A DNA stretch of 64,000 bases from Clostridia bacterium (GTDB taxonomy: Bacteria > Bacillota > Clostridia > Oscillospirales > Oscillospiraceae): contig SAAS01000006.1 of assembly GCA_009929315.1 (NCBI GenBank), forward strand, positions 117,542 through 181,541, given 5' to 3'. Positions within the stretch are counted from its first letter, which is position 1. Each line of letters starts with the position of its first letter. Below the pieces are notes generated by a model, which saw nothing but the letters and a program-made list of their open reading frames with translations, did not search any database and was not told the DNA's origin. Shown here piece after piece: positions 8,914 through 16,823 of the stretch. The position numbers and the translations under genes are program-made.

Positions 8914-10233
8914 ATGCCAGACTGGGAAAAGTATTACGATGAACATTTGATCACACTTGAGCAAGCAGCAGAAAAGATTAATTCAGGCGACAAAATATTC
9001 TTTGGTCAGACCATTACAATTTCATATCCGTTTCTTGACTTGCTCTACAAACGAGAGGATTTAACCGATGTTGGAATCTATTACAATTGCAGTAGCGGAA
9101 TGTTCGACATGGTATTTGATGCAGACAGCAAGAAAAGGTTCCACATTATGACGATGTTCTCAAGCCCGTTAGATCGCATGTCCGGCTCTATGGGTATTTG
9201 CGATTTCAATTCAAACCCATACGAATACTTTACAAGAAGCATTATTGATGAATATGGTTGCAATACCATGGTTGTTGAAATATGCCCACCTGATGAAAAC
9301 GGCAGATGCAATTTAGGCGTTTTAGGTATCCCTTCAAACGGCCTTTTTAACGCCGATCCACATGTGGTTAAAAAAATTGGAATTATTAACCATGATTGTG
9401 CATTCCCTGCGCAGGGCGACTATGAAGAAGTTACGATACCCTTAACCGATTTTGACTATATCGTAATAAACGATCATGAGCCTTCCGTTCTTCCCGTCTC
9501 AGCTCCCACGGAGGTTGACAAAATTATAGCCAGCTACATACTTCCTTACATTAAAGAAGGGGATTCAATTCAGGTCGGCATGGGCGGTCTTGGTGAGCAG
9601 ATTACTGCCGAGCTTAAGAACAAATCAAATATCAACATATTTACCGAGATAGCTGTTGACAGTATGGTCGAGCTTGCTGAGGCTGGCATTTTGAACTCCA
9701 TTACTGCTTGCGGGGCATTTGGAACAACCAAGATTTTCGACTTCCTAGCAAAAAGTGATAAGGTGAAAATGAAGCCGGTATCATACATGCTTGAGCCGCC
9801 ATTTATCTCTCAGGTTGATAACCTTGTGGGCATTAACCAGACACTCATGGTCGATCTCCTTGGTCAGGCTTGTTCAGAGGCACAGGGACTTAAAATGTAC
9901 AGCGGTGTTGGCGGTTCCTTTGGATTTATATACGGAATAACCAAATCAAAGGGTGGGCGCAGCTTCCTTTGCCTCCGCTCCACATACACCGATAAAGAAG
10001 GTAAAGTTCGTTCCAATGTCGTTCCTTGGCTGCCTGAAGGCAGTATTGTAACAACCCCCAAGTACCTCGTCATGTATTTAGTTTCTGAAAACGGAATTGC
10101 AGATGTATTCCTTAAGACCAATAGGGATCGTATTAAGGCAATCATGAAAATTGCTCATCCAGATTTTCTCCCTGAACTAAAAGAAAAGATTATTTCTACG
10201 GGCCAAATTGCTGAAGAAGATTTTGATAGTTAA
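8914..10233 (+). CDS. Acyl-CoA:carboxylate CoA-transferase, copy 1
   Basis: A 439-residue protein of the acetyl-CoA hydrolase/transferase family (4-hydroxybutyrate or butyryl-CoA:acetate CoA-transferase type), of normal length. E245 in FTEIAVDSMVELAE matches the Glu that forms the covalent CoA thioester; glycine-rich GMGGLGEQ (about 226) and the C-terminal GGRSFLCLRSTY, VPWLPEGSIVTTPKY and KIAHPDF blocks are all present. It would swap CoA between an acyl-CoA and a free acid in the cytoplasm. It has an AAGGAGGGCC ribosome site and follows the acyl-CoA dehydrogenase in one operon. Two close paralogues lie at 13516 and 55970. The acid used is not evident. Confidence 0.9.
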   Translation: MPDWEKYYDEHLITLEQAAEKINSGDKIFFGQTITISYPFLDLLYKREDLTDVGIYYNCSSGMFDMVFDADSKKRFHIMTMFSSPLDRMSGSMGICDFNSNPYEYFTRSIIDEYGCNTMVVEICPPDENGRCNLGVLGIPSNGLFNADPHVVKKIGIINHDCAFPAQGDYEEVTIPLTDFDYIVINDHEPSVLPVSAPTEVDKIIASYILPYIKEGDSIQVGMGGLGEQITAELKNKSNINIFTEIAVDSMVELAEAGILNSITACGAFGTTKIFDFLAKSDKVKMKPVSYMLEPPFISQVDNLVGINQTLMVDLLGQACSEAQGLKMYSGVGGSFGFIYGITKSKGGRSFLCLRSTYTDKEGKVRSNVVPWLPEGSIVTTPKYLVMYLVSENGIADVFLKTNRDRIKAIMKIAHPDFLPELKEKIISTGQIAEEDFDS

Positions 10234-10337
10234 CTACTTTTGTTCTGTTTATCTTTTTATATTTTATATAATGCGAATTTCCATTACTGACGCAATTATA
10301 TAATTGCAGGGTTCTCCTACCTTTCCCTGCAAACAAG

Positions 10338-10380
10338 GGAAAAGCCAATCTGCTAATTTGAATAGCAGATTGGCTTTTCC
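10338..10380 (+). terminator. Terminator after CoA-transferase copy 1
   Basis: An 18-base perfect stem, GGAAAAGCCAATCTGCTA (10338-10355) with its complement (10363-10380), loop of 7, about 100 bases after the stop. AT-rich sequence follows. Confidence 0.8.
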
Positions 10381-10426
10381 TCAATTTATATTTGTCAGTG
10401 ATAAATATATTTCACATATATCTTTC

Positions 10427-10591
10427 AGCCAAGGTTAAGAAAGCTGAAAGTAGTCGTTTTAGCATTCCTTTTACCATCAGGAACTCGCGGGATAACTTCC
10501 CGTCGAGCGAAGCGCTATGTCTGCTGAGCTTTCAAAGCTTAGAAATGATGGTTTGCTGAACTTCCATAAAAATCAGTTTGAACTGTTATAA
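10427..10591 (+). pseudogene. Relic of a Crp/Fnr regulator C-terminus
   Basis: Two frames together read KKAESSRFSIPFTIRNSR and, after a shift near 10500, ERSAMSAELSKLRNDGLL then NFHKNQFELL before a stop. This is the DNA-binding end of a Crp/Fnr protein (IP..R..LA...GV.RSA.S.EL..LR..GLI). No start or cyclic-nucleotide-type domain remains. It lies tail to tail with, and slightly overlaps, the end of the 4Fe-4S gene, whose other side carries an intact Crp/Fnr gene, so a second regulator once flanked it. Confidence 0.7.
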
Positions 10592-11229
10592 GTAGATTTA
10601 TATTTCGTTTTTTTATAACGAATAGCATCCTTAGGGCAAACCTGCTGGCAATTTGTGCATTGGTGGCACAACATTGTGTTTATCACAGCGTTATTATCTT
10701 CCGCAGAAACAGCTATGGCATTAGACGGACAGGCTTTCTCACATAGCTTACATCCGATACAGGTGCATTTATCTACTTGCTCTGACAACATTGAGAATCG
10801 ACCAAATGTTTTTTGCAAAGTACCAAAGGGGCAGATGAGGTTGTGGAACACGGCAGGTTTGTATCTTAGTGTAACAAGCACTGAAATAACCAGCCAGAAT
10901 GGCAGAATGGGTAATTCGATATGAAGGAGTCTTTTCGACAGAAGCATGATTGCTACGCTGATACCTAAAGATATCCATGCGAAATACCCGTTTTTTAACC
11001 ATTTGGGCGTAGCCGAAGTTTGAAGATTTAACTTTTTGGACAGCCACTCAGTGGGAATCATCAGTGTGTTCATAGGGCAGACATACCCGCAATAGACTCT
11101 GCCAAATATAAGAGCGGCAACAAGACTGGCTGCGAACAGAATAAGCCATAGCATTACTTTACCGTTTGCCAATAGAAATAGAAACAGCGCAAGAAACAGT
11201 ATACGAATTATAGTGGCTATGTATTTCAT
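10573..11229 (-). CDS. Membrane 4Fe-4S protein (NapH/YccM-like)
   Basis: A 218-residue protein with about four membrane spans (roughly 5-25, 27-45, 84-100, 108-122), membrane-side cysteines C47 and C51 (GRVYCGYVCPMN) and C133 (LICPFG), and two ferredoxin clusters in the cytoplasmic tail: C157-C160-C163-C167 and C188-C191-C194-C198. This is the NapH/NosR-C-terminal pattern used to pass electrons between membrane and soluble or external partners. No catalytic partner is adjacent. It diverges from the Crp/Fnr gene at 11368, with an FNR-like half palindrome between them, so redox or gas control is plausible. Its last residues read over the Crp relic. Confidence 0.85.
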   Translation of the reverse strand: MKYIATIIRILFLALFLFLLANGKVMLWLILFAASLVAALIFGRVYCGYVCPMNTLMIPTEWLSKKLNLQTSATPKWLKNGYFAWISLGISVAIMLLSKRLLHIELPILPFWLVISVLVTLRYKPAVFHNLICPFGTLQKTFGRFSMLSEQVDKCTCIGCKLCEKACPSNAIAVSAEDNNAVINTMLCHQCTNCQQVCPKDAIRYKKTKYKSTYNSSN

Positions 11230-11295
11230 GACATTTCTCCCCCTTGATTATTATAATTGTTTTAAGTGGAAATTTTCGATAGATTCTAGATCGAC

Positions 11296-11309
11296 TTGAT
11301 TTAACTCAA
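11296..11309. promoter_or_regulatory. FNR-like operator
   Basis: TTGATTTAACTCAA departs from the Fnr/Crp consensus TTGAT-N4-ATCAA at one base. It sits between the divergent 4Fe-4S gene and the Crp/Fnr gene, 59 bases before the latter start, and may overlap a -35 region (TTGATT) with TATAAT downstream. Confidence 0.5.
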
Positions 11310-11330
11310 TTATATAGATATAATAAGAAA

Positions 11331-11356
11331 AAAGGTGTTACCAATGTAACACCTTT
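11331..11356 (+). promoter_or_regulatory. Hairpin touching the ribosome binding site of the Crp/Fnr gene
   Basis: AAAGGTGTTAC (11331-11341) pairs with GTAACACCTTT (11346-11356) across a 4-base loop; GGAGG follows directly at 11357. A stable leader hairpin so close to the Shine-Dalgarno could tune translation, or be an operator for self-control. Confidence 0.45.
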
Positions 11357-11367
11357 GGAGGCTTATT

Positions 11368-12045
11368 ATGAATGATTATTTAGAGCTTATTAAACAGGCG
11401 GCGCTTACTAATTCAATTGAATCTGAAGAAATTACATTATACATAAGTGAAGGTAGCTTTAAAATAAACACCTATTTAAAAAATAATATTGTTCATTTTG
11501 TTGGAGAGACTTGCTCTAAGCTGGAAATAATTCTTGGAGGGAAAGTGACAATAGAGCGTATTGATGAGTCAGGCAACCTTATGACAATAGCGGAATTTTT
11601 AAGCGGCGAAATTCTCGGAGGCAATCTGCTGTTTTCAAAAAACCCACATTATCCAATGACGATTACCGCAAAACAGCCGACTGTAATATTGGAAATCAAC
11701 AAAGATAGGTTGTTTCAGTTGTTCTCAGATAATCATGAGTTTCTAAAGAGCTATCTTGAATTCGTATCTGACCACGCAACAATCCTGGGAGATCGGATTA
11801 AACATTACGTTAATAAAACAATTCGTGAAAGTGTTATGTGTTATCTTGATTATGAGAGAAGAAAGCAAAACTCTAATAATATAAGGTTGGAAATTACAAA
11901 AAAAGCATTAGCTGAAAAAATTGGTGTTCAGCGAACTTCGTTATCAAGAGAGCTTGCAAAAATGAGAAACGAGGGTCTGATTAAATTTGACGCTGAATCA
12001 ATCGAAATTCTAACATGTGATGATATAGTAAAAACGGTAAGCTGA
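11368..12045 (+). CDS. Crp/Fnr-family transcriptional regulator
   Basis: A 225-residue protein: an N-terminal cyclic-nucleotide-binding-type beta barrel (about 15-125, with LGGKVTIERIDESGNLMTIA and FLSGEILGGN) and a C-terminal Crp-type helix-turn-helix (about 150-215, ALAEKIGVQRTSLSRELAKM). There is no N-terminal cysteine cluster, so it is not a 4Fe-4S Fnr; the effector may be a small molecule or redox signal. GGAGG precedes the ATG. It diverges from the membrane 4Fe-4S gene, the most likely target, and an FNR-like site lies between them. Confidence 0.9.
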   Translation: MNDYLELIKQAALTNSIESEEITLYISEGSFKINTYLKNNIVHFVGETCSKLEIILGGKVTIERIDESGNLMTIAEFLSGEILGGNLLFSKNPHYPMTITAKQPTVILEINKDRLFQLFSDNHEFLKSYLEFVSDHATILGDRIKHYVNKTIRESVMCYLDYERRKQNSNNIRLEITKKALAEKIGVQRTSLSRELAKMRNEGLIKFDAESIEILTCDDIVKTVS

Positions 12046-12363
12046 AAAAATACTCTGATACAACGATGAAATTAGTGAAGCACAAAATTGTCTTGCTTAT
12101 CTGAATTCCAGGGCGTCCGATAAGCATTTTGTGAAAGTGACATCGTTCTATGCGGATAAGTGGCAGCAACTTAATGCAAGAATTAGGAACTGGATATAGC
12201 AGATACAGAAAAGGAATAATTTAAAATTCACACTAGGCTGAAAAATGCACATGGCTATGACCTTTTGTCCTGAATTAAAGCAATTCAAATGGCTTATTAG
12301 TTGCCACAATTAGACTGAAGAACTGAATATAATTAATGGAACAAATCTCATGAAAGAAATCAA
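12046..12363. other. Gap with an unassigned decayed frame
   Basis: On the plus strand 12058-12200 reads as about 45 codons with a coding look (DKHFVKVTSFYADKWQQLN) up to a TAG, with no start. I do not recognise the family. The rest holds no gene or clear signal. Confidence 0.3.
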
Positions 12364-13269
12364 TCACAAAAACTCTTTTTGATTAATGCTGTTAAAGTAA
12401 TCAAAACAAAACTTTCTAAAGTCAGAAACATTTCTGTTTTCAGAATACAATGAAATATAGCTTAATCCAAATTTACCATATCTATTTTCACTGTTAAGCT
12501 CAGTACAAAACGGCTTTAGCTCAGGATTTTTATTTATTATGTTATGCGTCATGAAAGCATAACCAAGACCGCTTTGTACTGCACGAATAATCAATGACGT
12601 TGTGCTTGTTTCACATACGATTTTGGGGTGAACTCCTTCTTTTTCAAAGTTTATATCTACGTATGTTCGCATTGCACCCCCTTTAGTGCTTGTTACAAGC
12701 GGTTCGTTATCTAATTCTTTGTACGATACAGAACTACGACCCATAAATTTGTGCCCGGGAGGCAATAATATGCATGCTGTTTCGTCTAATACAATTTCGG
12801 TTTTTATACTGTGCTTCTCGTCATCCGGTATAGGAGGACAGCACAGTGCAAAGTTTGTTTCTCCGGATATAAGTTCTTTTATCATATCGTCGCGTGGCGA
12901 ATACGAAAACTTCAACCCGTAGTTAGCTTTCTTCCTTTGAAAGTCTACAATTAGATCTGGTGTATATGCCTCAGTGTTGGAATGCAGTGAGATAGATTGA
13001 TCATTTCGTTTCATAGTGTAATCTATCTCTGTATATAAATTGTCAACCTCAGCAAGTATCCTTTTTGACTGCCTATAAAATACATCACCCACCGGGCTAA
13101 GTCGAATATCTCGTCCGACCTTGTCAAACAAATTGGCACCTATTTCACTTTCTATTATACCTATTTGTCTTGAAAGGTATGGTTGTGATACTCCGAGTTT
13201 TTGAGCAGCTCTGGAAACGTGTTCCAGTTCAGCTGTAACGCAAAAATATCTTATGTCTTTAAGCTCCAT
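12364..13269 (-). CDS. LysR-family transcriptional regulator (module 2)
   Basis: A 301-residue LysR protein starting at MELKDIRYFCVTAELEHVSR; an ATG nine codons further up is open but the GGGGG ribosome site lies just before the chosen start at 13269. Helix-turn-helix AAQKLGVSQPYLSRQIGIIE is followed by the effector domain. It diverges from CoA-transferase copy 2 (13516), with 246 bases between, and is a close relative of the LysR genes at 5773 and 54874. By context it controls the adjacent CoA transferase in response to the acid or acyl-CoA. Confidence 0.92.
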   Translation of the reverse strand: MELKDIRYFCVTAELEHVSRAAQKLGVSQPYLSRQIGIIESEIGANLFDKVGRDIRLSPVGDVFYRQSKRILAEVDNLYTEIDYTMKRNDQSISLHSNTEAYTPDLIVDFQRKKANYGLKFSYSPRDDMIKELISGETNFALCCPPIPDDEKHSIKTEIVLDETACILLPPGHKFMGRSSVSYKELDNEPLVTSTKGGAMRTYVDINFEKEGVHPKIVCETSTTSLIIRAVQSGLGYAFMTHNIINKNPELKPFCTELNSENRYGKFGLSYISLYSENRNVSDFRKFCFDYFNSINQKEFL

Positions 13270-13290
13270 ATAGCGCCCCCCATATACGAT

Positions 13291-13322
13291 ATTCAATATA
13301 GTTATTTATAACATAATTGAAT
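13291..13322. promoter_or_regulatory. Inverted repeat in the LysR2/CoA-transferase 2 control region
   Basis: ATTCAAT (13291-13297) and ATTGAAT (13316-13322) are complements, with a second small dyad GTTAT-TT-ATAAC inside. The site is just upstream of the LysR gene, the usual location for LysR self-control and divergent activation. Confidence 0.4.
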
Positions 13323-13515
13323 GGTTAATGAAAGACTTTTTGTTATATGACTATCTTGTAATACATCCATTACATAGGAGTGTATAATCACAGATGATAT
13401 ATGTCATTGCTTTTCGTATTATCATATTTTAAGATTAAAGTATATTTTAGGATTGCAATGGTTTTTTCTAATCAATATATTTGCGTTATTTATAACAAAG
13501 GAGCTATGATTTATT

Positions 13516-14835
13516 ATGGTAGATTGGAAAAAGTATTATCAAGAACACCTTATCTCAATGGAGGAAGCTGCAAAACTTGTTAAATCAGACGACTCACTTT
13601 GGCTCGGACATAGTATTGGAATTCCGTATGATTTTCTCAATGAGTTAAATAAGAGACGTGAAGAACTGTGGAATGTCCGTATTATGTACAATCTTGCAAC
13701 TTATCCTTATGATATGCTTTTTGATCCAGAAAGCATTGGACATTTTAAAATTATGAGCATGTTTTTGGGACCATTGGAGCGCATGTCGTCTGAGATGGGA
13801 ATAGCCGAGGTTCACTCCGTACCATACGAATACATGACCCGCATAGTCTGTGATACATATCACGCTAACGTAATTTGTACTGAGATTTGCCCGCCCAACG
13901 AAAACGGCTTCATAAATATTTCAATCCTTGGTGCACCTTCAAACATGGAAAAACTTAGACACCCTACAAAAAAGATGAAAATTGGTGTGGTCAACAAGCA
14001 GCAGTACGCTGCTCAAGGCGAGTTTGAAGACTTCAATGTACCAGTAGATATGTTTGACTACTTTGTAGAAGTTAACCACGAGTTATCATATCAGCCAGTA
14101 TCTGACCCGACGCCAGTTGATAAGACTATTGCCTCATATGTTATGGAATATGTAAAGGATGGCGATTCAGTTCAAATTGGCATGGGAGGTCTAGGAGAAC
14201 AGATCACAAAAGAGCTGTATTCAAAAAAGGATATTAAGGTTTTTACAGAAATATCTGTTGATAGTATGGTTCCTCTGGCAGAGTCGGGAGCAATCTCAAG
14301 CGTCACAACTGCTGGATGTTATGGTTCACCGGTTATATATGAATTTTTAGGGACTAGCAAACTCGTAACCACAAAGAACCTTAACACAATGCTTGATCCA
14401 TACTGCATCGGTCTAAATGACAATATGGTTGCAATTTGTTCCACTCTCATGGTGGATCTCACCGGACAAGCATGTTCTGAGGCCCAGGGTCTAAAAGAAT
14501 ATAGTGGAGTCGGCGGTAGTTTTGCATATCTCTATGGCGCAACACGCTCAAAGGGTGGACGAAGCTTCTTATGCCTACGTTCTACATACAAGGACAAAGA
14601 TGGCAACCGCAAATCAAACGTAGTACCATGGCTTCCAGAAGGTAGCGTTGTTACAACTCCACGTTACATACATATGTACATAGTTTCGGAGCACGGTGTT
14701 GCTGATGTGTTCCTTAAATCAATTAAGGACCGTATAAAAGCTCTAATAAAAATTGCTCACCCAGATTTCCGTGATGAGCTTAAGGAGCAGATTATTTCAA
14801 GCGGTCAAATAAAATCTGAAGATTTTAATAATTAA
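13516..14835 (+). CDS. Acyl-CoA:carboxylate CoA-transferase, copy 2
   Basis: A 439-residue paralogue of the proteins at 8914 and 55970, identical in length. The catalytic Glu is E245 in FTEISVDSMVPLAE; the GMGGLGEQ loop, GGRSFLCLRSTY, WLPEGSVVTTPRY and KIAHPDF blocks are kept. An AAAGGAG site precedes the ATG. Unlike copy 1 it has no dehydrogenase beside it: it stands alone, divergent from its own LysR regulator. It should transfer CoA between acids in the cytoplasm. Differences from the other copies near the N-terminus (SIGIPYDFLNELNKR) may reflect another acid. Confidence 0.9.
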   Translation: MVDWKKYYQEHLISMEEAAKLVKSDDSLWLGHSIGIPYDFLNELNKRREELWNVRIMYNLATYPYDMLFDPESIGHFKIMSMFLGPLERMSSEMGIAEVHSVPYEYMTRIVCDTYHANVICTEICPPNENGFINISILGAPSNMEKLRHPTKKMKIGVVNKQQYAAQGEFEDFNVPVDMFDYFVEVNHELSYQPVSDPTPVDKTIASYVMEYVKDGDSVQIGMGGLGEQITKELYSKKDIKVFTEISVDSMVPLAESGAISSVTTAGCYGSPVIYEFLGTSKLVTTKNLNTMLDPYCIGLNDNMVAICSTLMVDLTGQACSEAQGLKEYSGVGGSFAYLYGATRSKGGRSFLCLRSTYKDKDGNRKSNVVPWLPEGSVVTTPRYIHMYIVSEHGVADVFLKSIKDRIKALIKIAHPDFRDELKEQIISSGQIKSEDFNN

Positions 14836-14880
14836 CAATTATTAAAATATCAATATCCATGCCCTCCTTCCCAATCGAAA

Positions 14881-14922
14881 AACATCGAAGCATCTTCAAT
14901 TCATTGAAGGTGCTTCGACGTT
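14881..14922 (+). terminator. Terminator after CoA-transferase copy 2
   Basis: A 20-base stem (AACATCGAAGCATCTTCAAT at 14881-14900 with its near complement at 14903-14922, including G-T pairs) followed by TT. It is 46 bases past the stop. Confidence 0.75.
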
Positions 14923-14970
14923 TTAAGGCATCAAGACTTATCTTAAACGCAGTCGCTGCTGAAATGATTA

Positions 14971-15108
14971 TGTAATAGTTGACCACGTTGACACTGAAAA
15001 AGTTTACCACTAACCAAAATACTTGTAAGATGTAGGCAACTCTATTTTACAAGGAGAGAAAGGCATGGTAGTTGGAATGGAGCTATACTCGCAGACACGA
15101 GAAGCATA
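14971..15108 (+). mobile_element. Left-end remnant of an IS21-type insertion sequence
   Basis: The end sequence has repeated TTGACCAC, TTGACACTG and GTTTACCAC words like IS21-family ends. A ribosome site (AAGGAGAG) then precedes an ATG (15065) followed by MVVGMELYSQTREAY, the opening of an IS21 IstA transposase. The match stops after about 15 codons, where the sequence becomes an antisense ABC-ATPase relic. The long open frame across the joint (to 15349) is a chance fusion, not a gene. Confidence 0.55.
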
Positions 15109-15109
15109 T

Positions 15110-15375
15110 GAAGCAGACGACACAAGCTTTTTTGTATATTCGCTTTGCGGTTTGCTGATTATAGTTCTTGTCAAACCATATTATTCGCAAATAACCTTTT
15201 ACATTGCTATGCTTCGTGTACATATATTACTGATCAGCGCAATATCGTGCGAAACGACTAGGACACTCATTCCCAAGCTTTTACTTAAATCACAAATAAG
15301 AGCGCCAACATTGGCCTGTACGGACACATCAAATGCACTTGTAATCTAAACACTCAAAAGAAGCTTGTCCTCAAC
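15110..15375 (-). pseudogene. Relic of an oligopeptide/nickel-type ABC transporter ATPase
   Basis: The minus strand reads ITSAFDVSVQANVGALICDL (Walker B and D-loop region, normally DE.TSALDVSVQA), then SKSLGMSVLVVSHDIALISN with the H-loop histidine, and onward SKPQSEYTKKLVSSA. This is the C-terminal third of a DppD/DppF-type ATPase. Stops interrupt it (one in the Walker B Asp-Glu position) and the Walker A half is absent. It ends against the IS21 remnant, which probably cut the gene. Confidence 0.7.
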
Positions 15376-15398
15376 ACCTTATATTCTCATCTTTTTTA

Positions 15399-16721
15399 TT
15401 AAATTTTAGTACGGAGTCTTTTCTTGGTATACATCCGCTCATCCGCAACTTTAACGAGCTCAGTCAGCTCACATCCGTCATCCGGAAATGTGGAGATACC
15501 ATAGGTGAAAGACGGTGTAATCTGTGAAGTCTGATAATCGATAGGGTCAGCCTCCAATTTGAGTTTTATTGTATCCAGCAAAAGCTCCAACGCCTCAATT
15601 GTAGTGTTTAAGAATATTCCCACAAATTCATCTCCACCGAACCTGGCAATAATGTCTTTGCTTGAAGAATTCCTGAATATTTCTGATGATATTCTTACAA
15701 TAACCATATCTCCGGCAAGGTGTCCATGCTCATCATTTATGCTCTTTAATCCGTCAATATCAACCATGACAACAAAGAACTTCTCTTTGTTGCTGATTGC
15801 GTTTTCTTTTACCATCTTAAATTGCTCAGCAAAGAAATACCTGTTATACAGTTGAGTCAAACTATCGTGTTTTGACTGAGATGCATTATGGCTATATGCG
15901 AGGTGATTAGTTATAGCAAGCTCAATGTTGCTTCTAACAAATTCCATAGCCTTAATATCATCTTCGTTAAACGCATCTGTTATAGTTGAATCTATGTTAA
16001 TCATGCCCATGAAGGCTTCCTTAATATAAATTGGAGATGAAATTGTAGATTGTATTAGAGAACCATCGCCAAAACCAGTCTTAATTGGATAGCGACGTTC
16101 AAAATCTTGGAAATTGCCTGTGCTAACAATCCTGTCCATTTTTCCATCGGTAGCAACATACAAAAACGCATCCTTATAGGGAAGCAAGAATTCTTCAAGT
16201 TCTTTGGTAAATCCCACGTATGATGCAACTTTGAAATTATTGTTTTCAAGAATGAACACTGTTCCCATTGAAGCCTTACCTATGGCCTTCAGCGCATTTT
16301 CCAGAATAAACTTCAACGCCTCGTTCAGATCGCTCATTGTTATAATGGAGTTGTTTATTTCCAACATAAGATCTCTTAGTTCGCACATTTTAACTAGCTT
16401 TGCTCCCTGAGCTTCATTCTCAGTATTATATGTAAAAAATGTCAGGAAAAACTCTTCATCGTCAAAATATACTTTTTGGTTTTTCAATACAAAACTTCGC
16501 ACCTTGTCGTTTTCGTTTGTTAAATTCAATTCTGTGCTATTCGATTCTTCAACCATGTTACTCTGAGCATATTTCATCATATATGTATTTGAAATTGAGA
16601 GTTCTCTGAATAGAGTATTGCTAAAGAGAACCCGCTCATGATTGTAGATGACCATTGGGTATGGTATAAACTTGTTCAATTGCAAAGCATCTGCCAGAGT
16701 CATTCTCTTAATTATTTCCAT
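15399..16721 (-). CDS. Diguanylate cyclase with PAS-like and GAF sensor domains
   Basis: A 440-residue soluble protein. A short PAS-like N-terminus (about 10-115) is followed by a GAF domain (about 125-270, LNEALKFILENALKAIGKAS) and a GGDEF domain with HDSLTQLYNRYFF and FGGDEF at 362-366, so the GTP-condensing residues are kept. The inhibitory RxxD I-site is absent (SSKD), so product inhibition is unlikely. It lies about 100 bases downstream of the 888-residue GGDEF/HD-GYP gene in the same direction and may be co-transcribed. The ligand of the GAF domain is unknown. Confidence 0.88.
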   Translation of the reverse strand: MEIIKRMTLADALQLNKFIPYPMVIYNHERVLFSNTLFRELSISNTYMMKYAQSNMVEESNSTELNLTNENDKVRSFVLKNQKVYFDDEEFFLTFFTYNTENEAQGAKLVKMCELRDLMLEINNSIITMSDLNEALKFILENALKAIGKASMGTVFILENNNFKVASYVGFTKELEEFLLPYKDAFLYVATDGKMDRIVSTGNFQDFERRYPIKTGFGDGSLIQSTISSPIYIKEAFMGMINIDSTITDAFNEDDIKAMEFVRSNIELAITNHLAYSHNASQSKHDSLTQLYNRYFFAEQFKMVKENAISNKEKFFVVMVDIDGLKSINDEHGHLAGDMVIVRISSEIFRNSSSKDIIARFGGDEFVGIFLNTTIEALELLLDTIKLKLEADPIDYQTSQITPSFTYGISTFPDDGCELTELVKVADERMYTKKRLRTKI

Positions 16722-16823
16722 TTAATTATGTCTCTCTTCCATAATGTTGGCATCTATTGGAATCCTTCCCTTGTTTTTATGGTGATAACATCAGAAAATT
16801 ATGTTAATAATAATTCCACTATT

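Noticed and set aside
15065..15349. A 94-codon open frame with a strong AAGGAGAG ribosome site
   Set aside because: Only the first 15 codons look like a protein (IS21 IstA start); the rest is antisense to an ABC-ATPase relic.
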